A stretch of DNA of 64,000 nt from Acidobacteriota bacterium (GCA_020199905.1 JAIVJS010000081.1:1-64000); one strand, 5' to 3'. Positions 16,433-25,722 are shown, counted from the stretch's first letter. Made by a program: numbers and translations. The notes: a model not told the origin generated them from the sequence alone.

Positions 16433-17043
16433 TGCGGAAGCCTCCGGGCGCGGATCGATAGCGCCGCCTGTTCCGGGTTGGAGTTGACGAAGCTGACCGC
16501 GATCCGCCCGCCGGGCTCCGTGAGCACCTGCGACGGCACGTTGCAGCGCAGCAGCTCGTACCCCGCGGGGAGAACGATGGTGTTGCGCTTGATGCCGAGG
16601 GAGCGCACGAATGCGATCTCGTCGCCCTCCCGGAGGTAGCTCGCGGGATCGCGGTACGTCTTGTCGATGCGCAGCCTGACCTGCCCGCCGGCGGGAACGG
16701 GCCGCGGCAGCCGGACGCGGATGTATTGCGTGTCGGCCTCCGCGTCCGCCAGTCCGGTGCGGCGCGCCTCCTCGGCGGAGACGATCTCGAACTTCAACGC
16801 GTCGCCGCTCATGCGGTCCGTCACGGACTCCCGCGAGGCCTCGCTCCCCTTTCGAATCGGATTGAAATAATGGGTCGCGCCCGCAGACGTCGCGGTGACG
16901 TCGTAGACGACACGGAACTGCGACGTTTCCGGGCCGAGCAGCTCGTAGCGCGTGTATTCATCCGCCTGCATCTGCGCCGGCGGACGCGCGGCCTCCGGGG
17001 CCGGACCCGCCAGCAGGAGAAGGGCGAGAGACAGGAGGAGCAA
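16429..17043 (-). CDS. Secreted hypothetical protein, 204 aa
   Basis: An exported protein with an unusually Leu-rich signal peptide (MLLLSLALLLLAG) and a predicted all-beta mature domain of about 180 residues (RVRLPRPVPAGGQVRLRID, YLREGDEIAFVRSLG). I recognise no named family. The adjacent downstream gene is a ruined copy of the same protein, so this is the surviving member of a duplication. It is divergent from the lipoprotein hydrolase gene across a 59-bp spacer. Confidence 0.8.
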   Translation of the reverse strand: MLLLSLALLLLAGPAPEAARPPAQMQADEYTRYELLGPETSQFRVVYDVTATSAGATHYFNPIRKGSEASRESVTDRMSGDALKFEIVSAEEARRTGLADAEADTQYIRVRLPRPVPAGGQVRLRIDKTYRDPASYLREGDEIAFVRSLGIKRNTIVLPAGYELLRCNVPSQVLTEPGGRIAVSFVNSNPEQAALSIRARRLPQ

Positions 17044-17102
17044 GCCGCCAGTATACGAGCGGCGTCGAACCGGCGCGCCGACCCCATAGAATCCCCTCCT
17101 CG

Positions 17103-17891
17103 ATGCGACTTCGTCTCCCCACTTCCGCGCTCGCGATCGCGCTGCTCACCGCGTCCGGCTGTCTCCGGTTGCGGGCCCCGGCGACTCCGATGGGCGCGAC
17201 CGACGTCTCTCCCGCCCCGGCGCCCTCTGCACCCTGCCTCGTCGTCTTCCTGCCCGGCCGGCGGGACAGCCCGGGAGCGTACCGGCGGCACCGCTTAGCC
17301 GAGATGGCCGCGCGGGCCGGGGTGTCGGCGAGATTTCTCGAGGCGGACGCGCACCTCGGCTACTACCAGGCGCAGACCATTTCCGGCCGACTCGAGACGG
17401 ACATCGTGGGCCCCGCGCGAGCCGCGGGCGCCCGGCGGATCTGGATCGTGGGCATTTCGATGGGCGGGCTCGGCGGGCTTCTCATGGCGAGAGAGCATCC
17501 GGATCTTCACGGAGTTCTCGCCCTCGCTCCCTTTCTCGGAGATACGGAGCCGGGCCTCGTCGCCGGCGCGGGAGGGCTCGCGTCGTGGAAGCCGGGCCCC
17601 CCGCGGCCGGTCGCCGACTACGAGCGCGAGCTCTGGGGATGGCTGAAGACGTACACCTCGCAGGGCGCGGCGAGGCCGCCCGTCTACGTAGGATTCGGCC
17701 TGTCGGACGACCTCGCGCCCGCCAACCGGCTGCTCGGAGACTCTCTGCCCGCCGGCCGCGTCTTCACCGAAAAAGGCGCTCACAACTGGGGAGCCTGGAC
17801 GGCCCTCTGGAAGCAGTTCCTCGCCGCGGGCGCCCTTCAGCGCGACTGCCCCCTTCAAACGTCTCCCGCCGGGCAGCGGAATCGAGAGTGA
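17103..17891 (+). CDS. Lipoprotein alpha/beta hydrolase
   Basis: A 262-residue protein with a lipobox (LTASGC, lipidated Cys20) and an alpha/beta-hydrolase core. The nucleophile elbow is GISMGGLGG near residue 120, the probable Asp is in GLSDDLAPAN and the His in GAHNWGAW. It is probably an esterase anchored in the envelope, substrate unknown. The stop codon overlaps the GTG start of the SDR gene (GTGA), indicating coupling. Confidence 0.87.
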   Translation: MRLRLPTSALAIALLTASGCLRLRAPATPMGATDVSPAPAPSAPCLVVFLPGRRDSPGAYRRHRLAEMAARAGVSARFLEADAHLGYYQAQTISGRLETDIVGPARAAGARRIWIVGISMGGLGGLLMAREHPDLHGVLALAPFLGDTEPGLVAGAGGLASWKPGPPRPVADYERELWGWLKTYTSQGAARPPVYVGFGLSDDLAPANRLLGDSLPAGRVFTEKGAHNWGAWTALWKQFLAAGALQRDCPLQTSPAGQRNRE

Positions 17892-18607
17892 CCCTCTCCG
17901 GGAAGACGGCCCTCGTCACGGGCGGGACGGGCGCGCTCGGATCCGCGGTCGTCGCCGCACTGCTCGCCGAAGGCGCGCGTGTGGCGGTCCCGTTTCGAAA
18001 GCCGGGCGAGCTCGAACGGCTGCGGGAGGAGCGCTCGCTCGGCGTGTACGCGAAGGCGCTTTCCGGCGCGCTGCTCGATCTGACGGACGAGACCGCCGTG
18101 GCCGCCTACGCGGAATCGGTCGCCGAGGACCGCGGCGGCCTCGATATCCTCGTCAACACGGCCGGCGCCTTCGCGGGAGGAAAGCCGGTGCACGAGACGC
18201 CCTGGTCGGTCTGGCAGCAGCAGCTCGACACGAACCTGAAGACCGCGGTGATCGCCTCGAAGGCGGCCGTGCCGCCGATGGTCCGCCGCGGGGGCGGCGC
18301 CATCGTCAACGTGTCGAGCCGGCCGGCGGCAGGCTCGGGGCAGGGCATCGGCGCCTACGCGGCGTCCAAACGCGCCATCCTTCAGCTCACCGAAGCGATG
18401 GCGGCGGAGCTCGTGGAGTTCCGCATCACGGTGAACGCGATTCTGCCCTCGACGATCGACACTCCGGCAAACCGGCGCGCGAGCCCGGGGACGGACTACT
18501 CGAAGTGGGTCTCGCCCGAGGAGATCGCGCGCGTCGTCCTCTTTCTCGCCGGCCCCGACGCCCGCATCGTGAGCGGCGCGCACGTCCCCGTCTACGGACG
18601 GGCCTGA
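17888..18607 (+). CDS. Short-chain dehydrogenase/reductase
   Basis: A 239-residue classical SDR. The cofactor site TGGTGALGSAV is at the N-terminus, NTAG follows, then the catalytic Ser (NVSSRP) and YAASK. The C-terminal segment (FLAGPDARIVSGAHVPVYG) is typical of 3-oxoacyl-ACP-reductase-like SDRs. The GTG start is supported by its four-base overlap with the hydrolase stop. The natural substrate is not evident. Confidence 0.92.
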   Translation: MTLSGKTALVTGGTGALGSAVVAALLAEGARVAVPFRKPGELERLREERSLGVYAKALSGALLDLTDETAVAAYAESVAEDRGGLDILVNTAGAFAGGKPVHETPWSVWQQQLDTNLKTAVIASKAAVPPMVRRGGGAIVNVSSRPAAGSGQGIGAYAASKRAILQLTEAMAAELVEFRITVNAILPSTIDTPANRRASPGTDYSKWVSPEEIARVVLFLAGPDARIVSGAHVPVYGRA

Positions 18608-18626
18608 GGAACGGGGGAACGGCCGG

Positions 18627-18851
18627 CTAGACCCCAGGCGCCGCCGGCGGTCCGGCCCGCATTCCCCCCCGATCGACGGGCCACGGATTCAACGCGAGGT
18701 ACCAGAGCACGATGATGTTCACGAACGGCACGTACATGAGCAAGCTCATTGGTCCCGGGTAACCGAGCCGCTCGGCGATCTTCCACAGCGGATAACCGAC
18801 GATCGCGAGCACGAAGAGGGTGGCGACGCAGCTGGCGAATCCGGACATCAT
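18627..18851 (-). CDS. Small two-span membrane protein, 74 aa
   Basis: A short inner-membrane protein: helix one CVATLFVLAIVGYPLW, helix two MYVPFVNIIVLWYLAL, then a Pro/Gly-rich tail. An AGGAGAG ribosome site lies a few bases before the ATG at 18851. The PFVNIIVLW element resembles small membrane proteins whose function is not known. It follows the sulfite dehydrogenase cytochrome gene on the same strand. Confidence 0.75.
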   Translation of the reverse strand: MMSGFASCVATLFVLAIVGYPLWKIAERLGYPGPMSLLMYVPFVNIIVLWYLALNPWPVDRGGMRAGPPAAPGV

Positions 18852-18888
18852 GCTGTCTCTCCTTTCGACGCGAGCCCTCGACCGTCCT

Positions 18889-19308
18889 TCAGCGGCCCGT
18901 GGGGCGGGTGACGACCGGCTCCCATGGCGCCGCATCGGGACCGAAGTTTTTCACGAGATAGCCGAGGAGCTCCTCGCGGCGGTCGGCCGGGAAGTCCGCC
19001 CCCCACCCCGCCATCTTCGTCAGCTCCGCCCCCCACTGCTTTTCGGTCAACCGCTGCTGCGCGACGATGTCGACGGAATGGCACGCGAGACAGGCCTGGT
19101 CGGCGACCGCCTTTGCCGGTCCCGGCGGAAACTCGGCCAGCTTCGTGCCGAGGATCGGGAGCCGGGGATCGAACGAGGGGGCCGCCGCGGGGCGGCTGCG
19201 CGCGGGCGACTTTTTCTTCCTCGCGCGGCGGGCGGACGCGTCCGTCGGCGACACGAGGAGCGCGGCCAGGGTCAGCGCCACAACGGAGAGGGCGGTCCCG
19301 CGCCTCAC
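18889..19308 (-). CDS. Sulfite dehydrogenase cytochrome subunit-like c-type cytochrome
   Basis: A 139-residue secreted monohaem cytochrome: an export leader (TALSVVALTLAALLVS), a basic Lys/Arg/Ala linker, then the haem domain with CLACH (C73, C76, H77) and a candidate distal Met in ELTKMAGWGAD. The layout matches SorB/SoxD-type partners of sulfite dehydrogenases. The GTG at 19308 overlaps the stop of the molybdenum subunit gene (GTGA), strong support both for the start and for a two-subunit enzyme. Confidence 0.88.
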   Translation of the reverse strand: MRRGTALSVVALTLAALLVSPTDASARRARKKKSPARSRPAAAPSFDPRLPILGTKLAEFPPGPAKAVADQACLACHSVDIVAQQRLTEKQWGAELTKMAGWGADFPADRREELLGYLVKNFGPDAAPWEPVVTRPTGR

Positions 19309-20477
19309 GCGTCCACCTCGATCGACGCGGAATGCCATCCGTTGTAGAGGTACCCGCTCGGATTCCACGCCGCTTCTCTCGGCTGGACCGCGCCGGCGCT
19401 GTCCGTCGCCCGCACGAACAGCGTCCTCCTGCCGGCGGTCTTCGGGCTCCAGCGGAAGGACCAGAGACGCCACGCCCAGGGATCGTGCTGCGGGTCGAGG
19501 TCGGCCGGCTGCCACGACTGGCCGTCGTCGTCGGAGATTTCCACGCGGGCCACGTCGGGCGTTCCGGAGAATGCGAATCCGCGGAGCAGCGCCGCGGATC
19601 CGACCCGGGCGCGAGGCGGAGCTTCCGTGACGTTCGACTTCACGAACAGCTCGGTGACCGGTCGCGTTTCGGCCGGCGGGACGGCGACGCCCGGAGCTCC
19701 AATGACTTTCGGATAGCGGTACGCAGTCTCCATGTAAAAGCCTTTCTGCGACTCGGCGGCGACGGAGAGGCGCTCGAGCCATTTCGTCCAGTGCTCCCCC
19801 GCCCAGCCGGGCACCACCAAACGCGCGGGCCCGCCGTGGAGCGCCGGCAGAGGCTCTCCATTCATCTCATCCGCCACGATCGCGTCCGCCATGATCTTTT
19901 CGATCTCGACGCTGCGGTGGAACGGCGGCGTGCGAACGGGAGGCTTGTCGCTCCCGAACGTATGCAGGTGATGCCCGGCCCGCTTGAGACCCGCCTGCTC
20001 GAGCAGGTCGCGGACCCGCACGCCCGTCCAGCGGGCGTTGCCGACGGCCCCGTATTTCCACTGCACTCCGGGAACGAACGGCTGGTACAGGCCGCGCCCG
20101 TTTCCGGCGCACTGGAGAACGCACGTGACGGTTGTCCGCGGCAGCCGACGGAGATCCTGCGCCGTCAGTCGAAGCGGGCGCTCGACCTCGCCGTCGATCG
20201 TCAGAAACCATCCCTTGTGCCCCGCGTACTGCGGATTCCAGTGATGGCGCACGAAGAAGAGGTCGTTCGGTGTCAGGTACGTCGAGAGAGCATCGAGCGG
20301 CGTCTCCGCGTCGATCGCGTATCCGTTTCGCTGGAGCATCCGCCGGCGCGCGACCGGGATCGAGTCCGTCACGGCGGCCAGAGCGGCGCCGGGGACCACG
20401 GCCGCGACGCCCGCCAGCGCGAGGAACCGGCGGCGGTCGATCGAGAGGGCGTCGACGCCTTCGGGGGTGTTCTTCAT
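19305..20477 (-). CDS. Sulfite oxidase-like molybdopterin subunit (SorA/SoxC type)
   Basis: A 390-residue Tat-exported enzyme (DRRRFLALAG leader). The molybdopterin domain has RHHWNPQYAGH near residue 77 and the molybdenum-ligating Cys123 in LQCAGNGRG; the C-terminal dimerisation domain ends in GYLYNGWHSA. It probably oxidises sulfite to sulfate in the periplasm, passing electrons to the c-type cytochrome encoded immediately after it. No sox cluster is nearby. The SoxC and SorA assignments cannot be separated by eye. Confidence 0.9.
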   Translation of the reverse strand: MKNTPEGVDALSIDRRRFLALAGVAAVVPGAALAAVTDSIPVARRRMLQRNGYAIDAETPLDALSTYLTPNDLFFVRHHWNPQYAGHKGWFLTIDGEVERPLRLTAQDLRRLPRTTVTCVLQCAGNGRGLYQPFVPGVQWKYGAVGNARWTGVRVRDLLEQAGLKRAGHHLHTFGSDKPPVRTPPFHRSVEIEKIMADAIVADEMNGEPLPALHGGPARLVVPGWAGEHWTKWLERLSVAAESQKGFYMETAYRYPKVIGAPGVAVPPAETRPVTELFVKSNVTEAPPRARVGSAALLRGFAFSGTPDVARVEISDDDGQSWQPADLDPQHDPWAWRLWSFRWSPKTAGRRTLFVRATDSAGAVQPREAAWNPSGYLYNGWHSASIEVDA

Positions 20478-20571
20478 CGGGCCTCCGCGTCAAGAATAGT
20501 CGAGCGTCGAGCGTTCCCTGGAGAAGCAATCGAGTCTCCCGCCCAGCGCCCAGCGCCCGAAGCCGCGTGCT

Positions 20572-21315
20572 TCAATCAAATACGGCAACCACCGGCGCGT
20601 GGTCGCTCGTCCCCGTGTCCCGGCGAACCACGCATTCGAGGGTCCGGCCCGCGAGCGCGGCGCTGGCGAGGACGTAGTCGAGCCTCCATCCGATATTGCG
20701 CTGCCGCATGTTGCGCCAGGGCGCCCACCACGTGAAGAGCCCCTCGTTGACGGGATCCTGCGCGCGCCCCACGTCCACGAGGCCGTGCGCGAGGATGTCT
20801 TCGAAAAGAGCCCGCTCTTCCGGCAATTGCCCGATCACGGGCCGGCGCTCTTTCGGATGGACGTCGATGTCGGCGCGGGCCACGTTCAGGTCTCCGCACA
20901 GGACGAACGTCTCCCCGCCGGCCTGCGCGGCGGCGGCGTAGCGCTCCATCGCCTGGAGGAACCGCATCTTGGCGGGGAAGTCTTTGCCTCCATTCGGGAC
21001 GTAGATCGACGCCACCGTCACACCGGGCAGACGCGCCGTCACGATCCGGTTTTCGTGATCGAAGTCCGGGTGCACGAAGGCCGGCCTCTCCGGAAAGCGC
21101 TCCTTTGACACGTGCAGTCCGACGCCCGAGTAACCGCCCGTCCCGTGCCAGTAACACCAGTAGCCCTCCATCTCGCAGAGGGCCGCCGGGACCTGCGCAG
21201 AGGACGCCTTGATTTCCTGAAGACAGACGACGTCGGGCCGCTCCTGCTCGACCCATTCGTGGAACTGAGTCTGACGCGCCCGGATCCCGTTGACGTTCCA
21301 GGTGGCGATCTTCAT
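20572..21315 (-). CDS. xthA: Exodeoxyribonuclease III
   Basis: A 247-residue AP endonuclease / 3'-5' exonuclease of base-excision repair. Motifs visible are KIATWNVNGIRAR, LQEIKAS (metal-binding Glu), GGYSGVGLH, CGDLNVA and the C-terminal TSDHAPVVA with catalytic His. The ATG at 21315 overlaps the stop of the preceding small coiled-coil gene (ATGA). Confidence 0.97.
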   Translation of the reverse strand: MKIATWNVNGIRARQTQFHEWVEQERPDVVCLQEIKASSAQVPAALCEMEGYWCYWHGTGGYSGVGLHVSKERFPERPAFVHPDFDHENRIVTARLPGVTVASIYVPNGGKDFPAKMRFLQAMERYAAAAQAGGETFVLCGDLNVARADIDVHPKERRPVIGQLPEERALFEDILAHGLVDVGRAQDPVNEGLFTWWAPWRNMRQRNIGWRLDYVLASAALAGRTLECVVRRDTGTSDHAPVVAVFD

Positions 21316-21569
21316 CCGGGGGAGGACTGCAAGGCCGCGAGGCGGTCTCGCAACTCCCGCCGGGCGGATTCGAGAGCGCGGCGGCGAGCGTCGTTGGTCG
21401 TCTTCGAGAGCTGGTCCTCGATGCGCGCCAGAGAGAGCCCGATCGAGTGGGCTTCCGTCCGGCGCTCCGAGTCGCGGCGGGCGCCGCTGTCCGGGGCCCG
21501 GCGCGCCTCCCGGGCATGCTCCTTCTCCGCCCCCAGGTCTTCCTCGCTGCGCCCCCACCCGCGCGCCAT
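21312..21569 (-). CDS. Small charged coiled-coil protein, 85 aa
   Basis: A highly charged, helical protein (HAREARRAPDSGARRDSERR, LARIEDQLSKTTNDARR) with no Cys and no membrane span, probably a short coiled coil. It is translationally coupled to xthA by ATGA overlap, which is the main evidence that it is a gene. Upstream sequence on the same frame is repeat-derived. Function unknown. Confidence 0.65.
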   Translation of the reverse strand: MARGWGRSEEDLGAEKEHAREARRAPDSGARRDSERRTEAHSIGLSLARIEDQLSKTTNDARRRALESARRELRDRLAALQSSPG

Positions 21570-21586
21570 GACGGGAGCATAGTTTA

Positions 21587-21750
21587 GGCAGGCGGTGGGC
21601 GGTAGGCGGGAGGCGGGCCGAACCGGGGCCGGGAATCGGGAATCGGAAGACGGGAGCCGAGCGACCAACGGGAGCGAAACGGCCGCGGTACTCCGCGGTC
21701 AACTGGATCGGGAATCGAAACGGGAACGAGCTGATACCTGATAGCTACCC
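21587..21750 (+). repeat. Composite repeat with dispersed hairpin element, copy 4
   Basis: The fullest example of the composite unit: GGCGGTA-type heptads (from 21590), CCGGGGCC, two GGGAATC units, the ~65-bp hairpin core at 21652-21717, GGGAATC again, then AGCTGAT/ACCTGAT/AGCTACC heptads reaching the stop of the hydrolase gene. Confidence 0.93.
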
Positions 21751-22371
21751 CGTCAGCGTCTTCACGAACTCCACCGCTCGTTCGACTCCCTCTTCCAGAT
21801 TCTGAGCGAGCGTTCGGCCCGAACGCGCCCGGGGTTTCCACGAGTGGTCTCCCTCCTCGATCCACGAGACCTGGATCGCCGGAGAGAGCGCATACCGCGC
21901 CACGTCGTCCGGCGTGCCGAAGGGATCGCGCGTTCCCTGGAGGATCAACGCGGGAGTCCGCAAAGGTCCGAGATGACGCGTGCGCAGCCGCTCCGGCTGG
22001 CCCGGAGGATGAAACGGATACCCGAGGCACAGAAGGCCGCGCGCGCCGACTTCGTCCGCGACGAGGCTCGCGATCCGGCCGCCGAGCGACTTGCCTCCGA
22101 CCACGAGGGCCGCGCCACCGCCGAGGGACTCGACCGCGGCATGCCACGCCGCGCGCAGCACGGGCTCGCGATCGGGCGCCCCGCTCCGGCCGGTCTCCCG
22201 CCGCGCGCGCATGTAAGGAAACTCGAATCGCGCCACCCGCAGGCCACGCCCGGCGAGCCCGCGGGCGTAGTCGTTTAAGAAGGGCGAATCCATGGGTCCG
22301 CCCGCGCCGTGCGCCAGGACGATCGTCGCGGCGCCTTCCGGGCCGTCGAAGAGGAACGCGGGAGCGATCAT
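21745..22371 (-). CDS. Alpha/beta hydrolase, TEX30/KANL3-like
   Basis: A 208-residue cytoplasmic alpha/beta hydrolase of the small dienelactone-hydrolase-like group. LAHGAGGPMDSPF forms the oxyanion loop, GGKSLGGRIAS is the nucleophile elbow (Ser in a Lys-Ser-Leu context), QGTRDPFG carries the Asp and EEGDHSWKP the His. It lies seven bases downstream of the M1 aminopeptidase stop on the same strand and is probably in its operon. Substrate unknown. Confidence 0.88.
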   Translation of the reverse strand: MIAPAFLFDGPEGAATIVLAHGAGGPMDSPFLNDYARGLAGRGLRVARFEFPYMRARRETGRSGAPDREPVLRAAWHAAVESLGGGAALVVGGKSLGGRIASLVADEVGARGLLCLGYPFHPPGQPERLRTRHLGPLRTPALILQGTRDPFGTPDDVARYALSPAIQVSWIEEGDHSWKPRARSGRTLAQNLEEGVERAVEFVKTLTG

Positions 22372-22378
22372 GTTCGCG

Positions 22379-25105
22379 TCAATATCCCTGGAGGAAGCTC
22401 GCGACGGCGGCGCGCTGCCCGCCGGAAAGGGCGACGCAGCGGTCGACGGACTCGAGGGTCTGAGCGAGAGGACGGGCGGCGCCTTCGATCTTTCCGGCGC
22501 GCCCCGAAAAAAAACGACGGACTTCCTCGCGGTGAGCGGCGTCGCAGAAGTCCGCGCCGGCGCGTGGCAGTACGGGAAGATATTCGCGAGGAAGGCGCGC
22601 GGCGATCGTGTCGAAGTGCGTCTTGAAGAACTGCCACGAAGGCTCTCTCGTCTCCCGATGCCCCAGCGCGCGCCAGAGGAGCGCTATCGATTCTCGAGAG
22701 TCGAGACCCGGGTCGAGGAGAAGGTCGAGGGCCTTCCGATTCAGGTTGGGCCGCCGGAACTCCCCGAGCGCGGTGAAGATCCTGTCCCGGTCCCGATGTT
22801 CCGTCGAGCGCCGGACTTCGGCGACGAGCCGGTCGAAGAAGCCGTCGTCGCCGTCCCGCGCTGCGACGGAGAGGACGGTCGTCACGAGCGCGGGGTCGAC
22901 CGCGTTGCGATCCGCGAGCCACCGCCGGGCCAGCTCCGCGGCTTCCCTTCCGAGCTCCGGGTCACGCCCCGTTCCGGCGACGAGGGCGAGCAGGCGCGGC
23001 CGCAGCATCTGCGCGTCTTCGGTCTCTCCCGGTGACGGCTGCCACCCGAGAGAGCGCGCCCGGTCCCCGAACGAGGCCCGCAGAAACCTTTCGTACCGAG
23101 GCCTCACGGAATCGGCGACGAGATGGTCGTCCACGTTGCGGGCGATCTTCATGACGGTCGAGACGACCTCCCGATTCGGGTCGGCCGCGAATCCGGAAAC
23201 GAGAGCCAGGGCCCTGGCCATCGAGATCCGGCCGGTTTCGGCGAACGCGGCGACGTCTCCGAGGACTCCCACGCGTTCCGCGAGCGTCAGCCGGCTCGCG
23301 TCCTTTCGCAGCAGCCGGTCGAGGAGGTCGCCGGCGTAGAGGACCCGGTAGTAACCGACCTCGCGCGCGTTCGCGAGAACCCAGTCGGGGCATCCCTTTG
23401 CCGCGGGCAGCGGAAGCTCTGCCGAGGACGCCGTCAGGAGGACGCAGGCGGACCCTTCTCCCGACGCGGCGCCGCCGTAGCGGGCGCAGACGGGAACGTG
23501 CCAGAGAGCGCGGGAAGCGGCCGCCCCTTCGGGGAGAAGCCGCTGCTGCCGCAGGCCGACGCGCGGAGGCGCTCCGGGGCCGCATCGCAGATCGGCCGTG
23601 ACGAGTGGAAAGCCCGGCTGGTCGAGGAACGTCGAGAAGGCGCGCGCGATACCGGGACCGCCGGCCCTTTCCAGCGCGGACAAAAAATCCGCGGACGTCG
23701 CGTTGCCGTACGCATGGTCCGCGAGGTACCGCCGAATGCCTTCCCGGAATTTTTCGGGACCCAGCCAGCTCTCAAACATGGCGATGACGGCGCCGCCCTT
23801 CCCGTAGCTGATGTCGTCGAAGGCGTTGTCGATGTCGGCCGGCGAGAGAATCGGCTGCCGGATCCGCCGCGCGCTCTTCAAGGTGTCCTTGTCGAGAGTC
23901 TCGGACCGTGTCGCGACGTCGGCGACTTCGCTCTCCCATTCCGGCTTCCAGTCCTTGAGCAGGCGCGCGGCCATCCAGGTCGCGAACGACTCGTTCAACC
24001 ACGTGTCGTCCCACCATCCGAGCGTGACGAGGTCCCCGAACCACTGGTGCGCGGACTCGTGCAGCGAGATGCTCGCGTGGAGACGGCGGAAGCTCGCCGA
24101 CTCTTCCGAGGGCTTCGCCAGAAAGAGATTCTCGTTCCAGGTGATGAGGCCCGCGTTCTCCATGGCGCCGAACCGCACCGTCTGCGGAATCACGAGCGCG
24201 TCGAGCTTCTCGTACGGATAAGGGATGCCGAAATACGATTCCAGCCGGTCGAGGATCTGCCCCGACGTCTCTTTCGCCCACCGGGCTTCTTCACCGCGAC
24301 CCCGGGGCACGAAGAGGCGCAGGGGAACCGAGCGCCGGCCCGCCCGGCCCGCGTCGACGACGTCGAAGGGGCCAACCCCGAACGCGATGAGATACGCGGG
24401 CAGCGGTTTCGTGGCGGCAAAGGCGACCTCACGGACGCCGCCGGACGCGTCGGCTTCCTTCGAGATCGGGGTGTTCGAGACGGCGAGCCGGCCCCGTGGG
24501 ATGCGCAGCGTGAGCTGCCAGGGGACCTTGTAGGAAGGCTCATCGAAGCACGGAAAGGCGCGTCGGGCGTCGGTCGCCTCGAACTGCGTGAAGGCGTACC
24601 AGTCCTCGCCCACGTTCTGCCGGAAGATTCCCGTCGTGCCCGTCGGCTGAATCGCGCCTCGATAGGAGACCCGCAGCCGGGCGGCGCCTGGAGCCGCGGG
24701 AGGATCGAGAGCGAAGCCCGCGAAGTCCTCCCCTCCCGCGACGACCACCGCCTTCGATCCTCGCCCGTTCTGCGTGAACTCGGCCGAGTCGATCTCAAGC
24801 TCCCGCGCGTTCAACCAGAGGACCGGCATCGGGCGGTCGAAGCGCAGGTCGATCTCGATGTCGCCGTCGAACGAGTCCTTCGACGGGTCTATCGCGAGAA
24901 TCACGGAGTACCGGAGAGGCCAGGCTCCCGAGGGCAGCCGCAGGGTCGGCAGGGCGCCCGCGCCCGTGGCCGCCTTCCGCGAGGACGCAGCCCCTTTCGC
25001 CGGCGGCTGTCCGGCGGCGAAAGTCGCGCCGCTCCAGAGCAGCGCGGCGGCCAGTAAGGCCACGGGGCGAACTCGATTCACGAAATCTCCTGAAGAGCCA
25101 GTCAT
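22379..25105 (-). CDS. M1 family aminopeptidase, secreted
   Basis: A 908-residue zinc aminopeptidase of the aminopeptidase N type. After a signal peptide (VALLAAALLWSGATFA) come the beta-sandwich, the catalytic domain with GAMENAG substrate motif, HESAHQW (H349, E350, H353) and zinc-binding Glu in LNESFATW, then a helical ERAP1-C-like domain. It removes N-terminal residues from peptides, here in the periplasm. The ATG at 25105 overlaps the stop of the upstream membrane protein gene (ATGA). Confidence 0.96.
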   Translation of the reverse strand: MTGSSGDFVNRVRPVALLAAALLWSGATFAAGQPPAKGAASSRKAATGAGALPTLRLPSGAWPLRYSVILAIDPSKDSFDGDIEIDLRFDRPMPVLWLNARELEIDSAEFTQNGRGSKAVVVAGGEDFAGFALDPPAAPGAARLRVSYRGAIQPTGTTGIFRQNVGEDWYAFTQFEATDARRAFPCFDEPSYKVPWQLTLRIPRGRLAVSNTPISKEADASGGVREVAFAATKPLPAYLIAFGVGPFDVVDAGRAGRRSVPLRLFVPRGRGEEARWAKETSGQILDRLESYFGIPYPYEKLDALVIPQTVRFGAMENAGLITWNENLFLAKPSEESASFRRLHASISLHESAHQWFGDLVTLGWWDDTWLNESFATWMAARLLKDWKPEWESEVADVATRSETLDKDTLKSARRIRQPILSPADIDNAFDDISYGKGGAVIAMFESWLGPEKFREGIRRYLADHAYGNATSADFLSALERAGGPGIARAFSTFLDQPGFPLVTADLRCGPGAPPRVGLRQQRLLPEGAAASRALWHVPVCARYGGAASGEGSACVLLTASSAELPLPAAKGCPDWVLANAREVGYYRVLYAGDLLDRLLRKDASRLTLAERVGVLGDVAAFAETGRISMARALALVSGFAADPNREVVSTVMKIARNVDDHLVADSVRPRYERFLRASFGDRARSLGWQPSPGETEDAQMLRPRLLALVAGTGRDPELGREAAELARRWLADRNAVDPALVTTVLSVAARDGDDGFFDRLVAEVRRSTEHRDRDRIFTALGEFRRPNLNRKALDLLLDPGLDSRESIALLWRALGHRETREPSWQFFKTHFDTIAARLPREYLPVLPRAGADFCDAAHREEVRRFFSGRAGKIEGAARPLAQTLESVDRCVALSGGQRAAVASFLQGY

Positions 25106-25722
25106 CGGTTTTCTTCGATTTTCGATTCCCGATTCCCGATTTCCGGACCCTTCCCGTCGTCGAATTCCACCTCCACTACCGGGTGGAGCTCGAAGCCGCT
25201 GTCCGCGGCCCCGGGCTGAAAGTGCGTGAAGTCGAAGAATCCCACGCCGGTCACGACGACGGGCCATCCGCCCGCGGGCCTCTTCCCGCGGGTCCGAGCG
25301 CCGACTTCCGATCGCGCGCGCGCAAAGCGCTCCTCGAATCCGCTCCCCGGCGCCTCCGCCGGGTCCGGTATCTCGACCACAATCGTCTGAGACGGCGCGT
25401 CCGGATCGGCGATGACGAGATGGAGGTCGCGGTCGAGCTGCCCGTGCACCGAGATGAGCCGCGCGCGCACGCGGTAGAGCGTGGTCTCCCACGGGGAGAT
25501 CCGCGTGCTCTCGGGGGCGGACCGCGCGGGCCGCGGCACTCGCCTCAGGGCGGAGACGGTCGTGATGACGGGAGTCAGCACGACCCGCCCTCGCGTGTCG
25601 TCCGTCAGCGTCTTCACGGGCCACCTCTTGTGCGCGAAATAGTGCTCCAGCGCGAAAAAGAGGATCAGGAATTCCACGATGAGCAGGGAGATGAACGGTG
25701 TCCGCGAGCCCCGGCCAGCCAT
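25102..25722 (-). CDS. Membrane-anchored hypothetical protein, 206 aa
   Basis: One N-terminal span (FISLLIVEFLILFFALEHYF) is followed by an exported domain with conserved-looking elements YRVRARLISVHGQLDRDLHL and VVTGVGFFDFTHFQ ending ELHPVVEVEF. This resembles a widespread uncharacterised extracellular domain that I cannot name. The last ~15 residues (GNRESKIEENR) are encoded by a GATTCCC/GATTTTC heptad array (25117-25144) and are probably not part of the ancestral protein. Coupled to the M1 gene. Confidence 0.8.
   Translation of the reverse strand: MAGRGSRTPFISLLIVEFLILFFALEHYFAHKRWPVKTLTDDTRGRVVLTPVITTVSALRRVPRPARSAPESTRISPWETTLYRVRARLISVHGQLDRDLHLVIADPDAPSQTIVVEIPDPAEAPGSGFEERFARARSEVGARTRGKRPAGGWPVVVTGVGFFDFTHFQPGAADSGFELHPVVEVEFDDGKGPEIGNRESKIEENR
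25117..25144. repeat. Heptad array (GATTCCC type) inside a gene 3' end
   Basis: GATTTTC, GATTCCC, GATTCCC, GATTTCC in register, coding for the C-terminal residues of the overlapping hypothetical protein. Confidence 0.9.
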
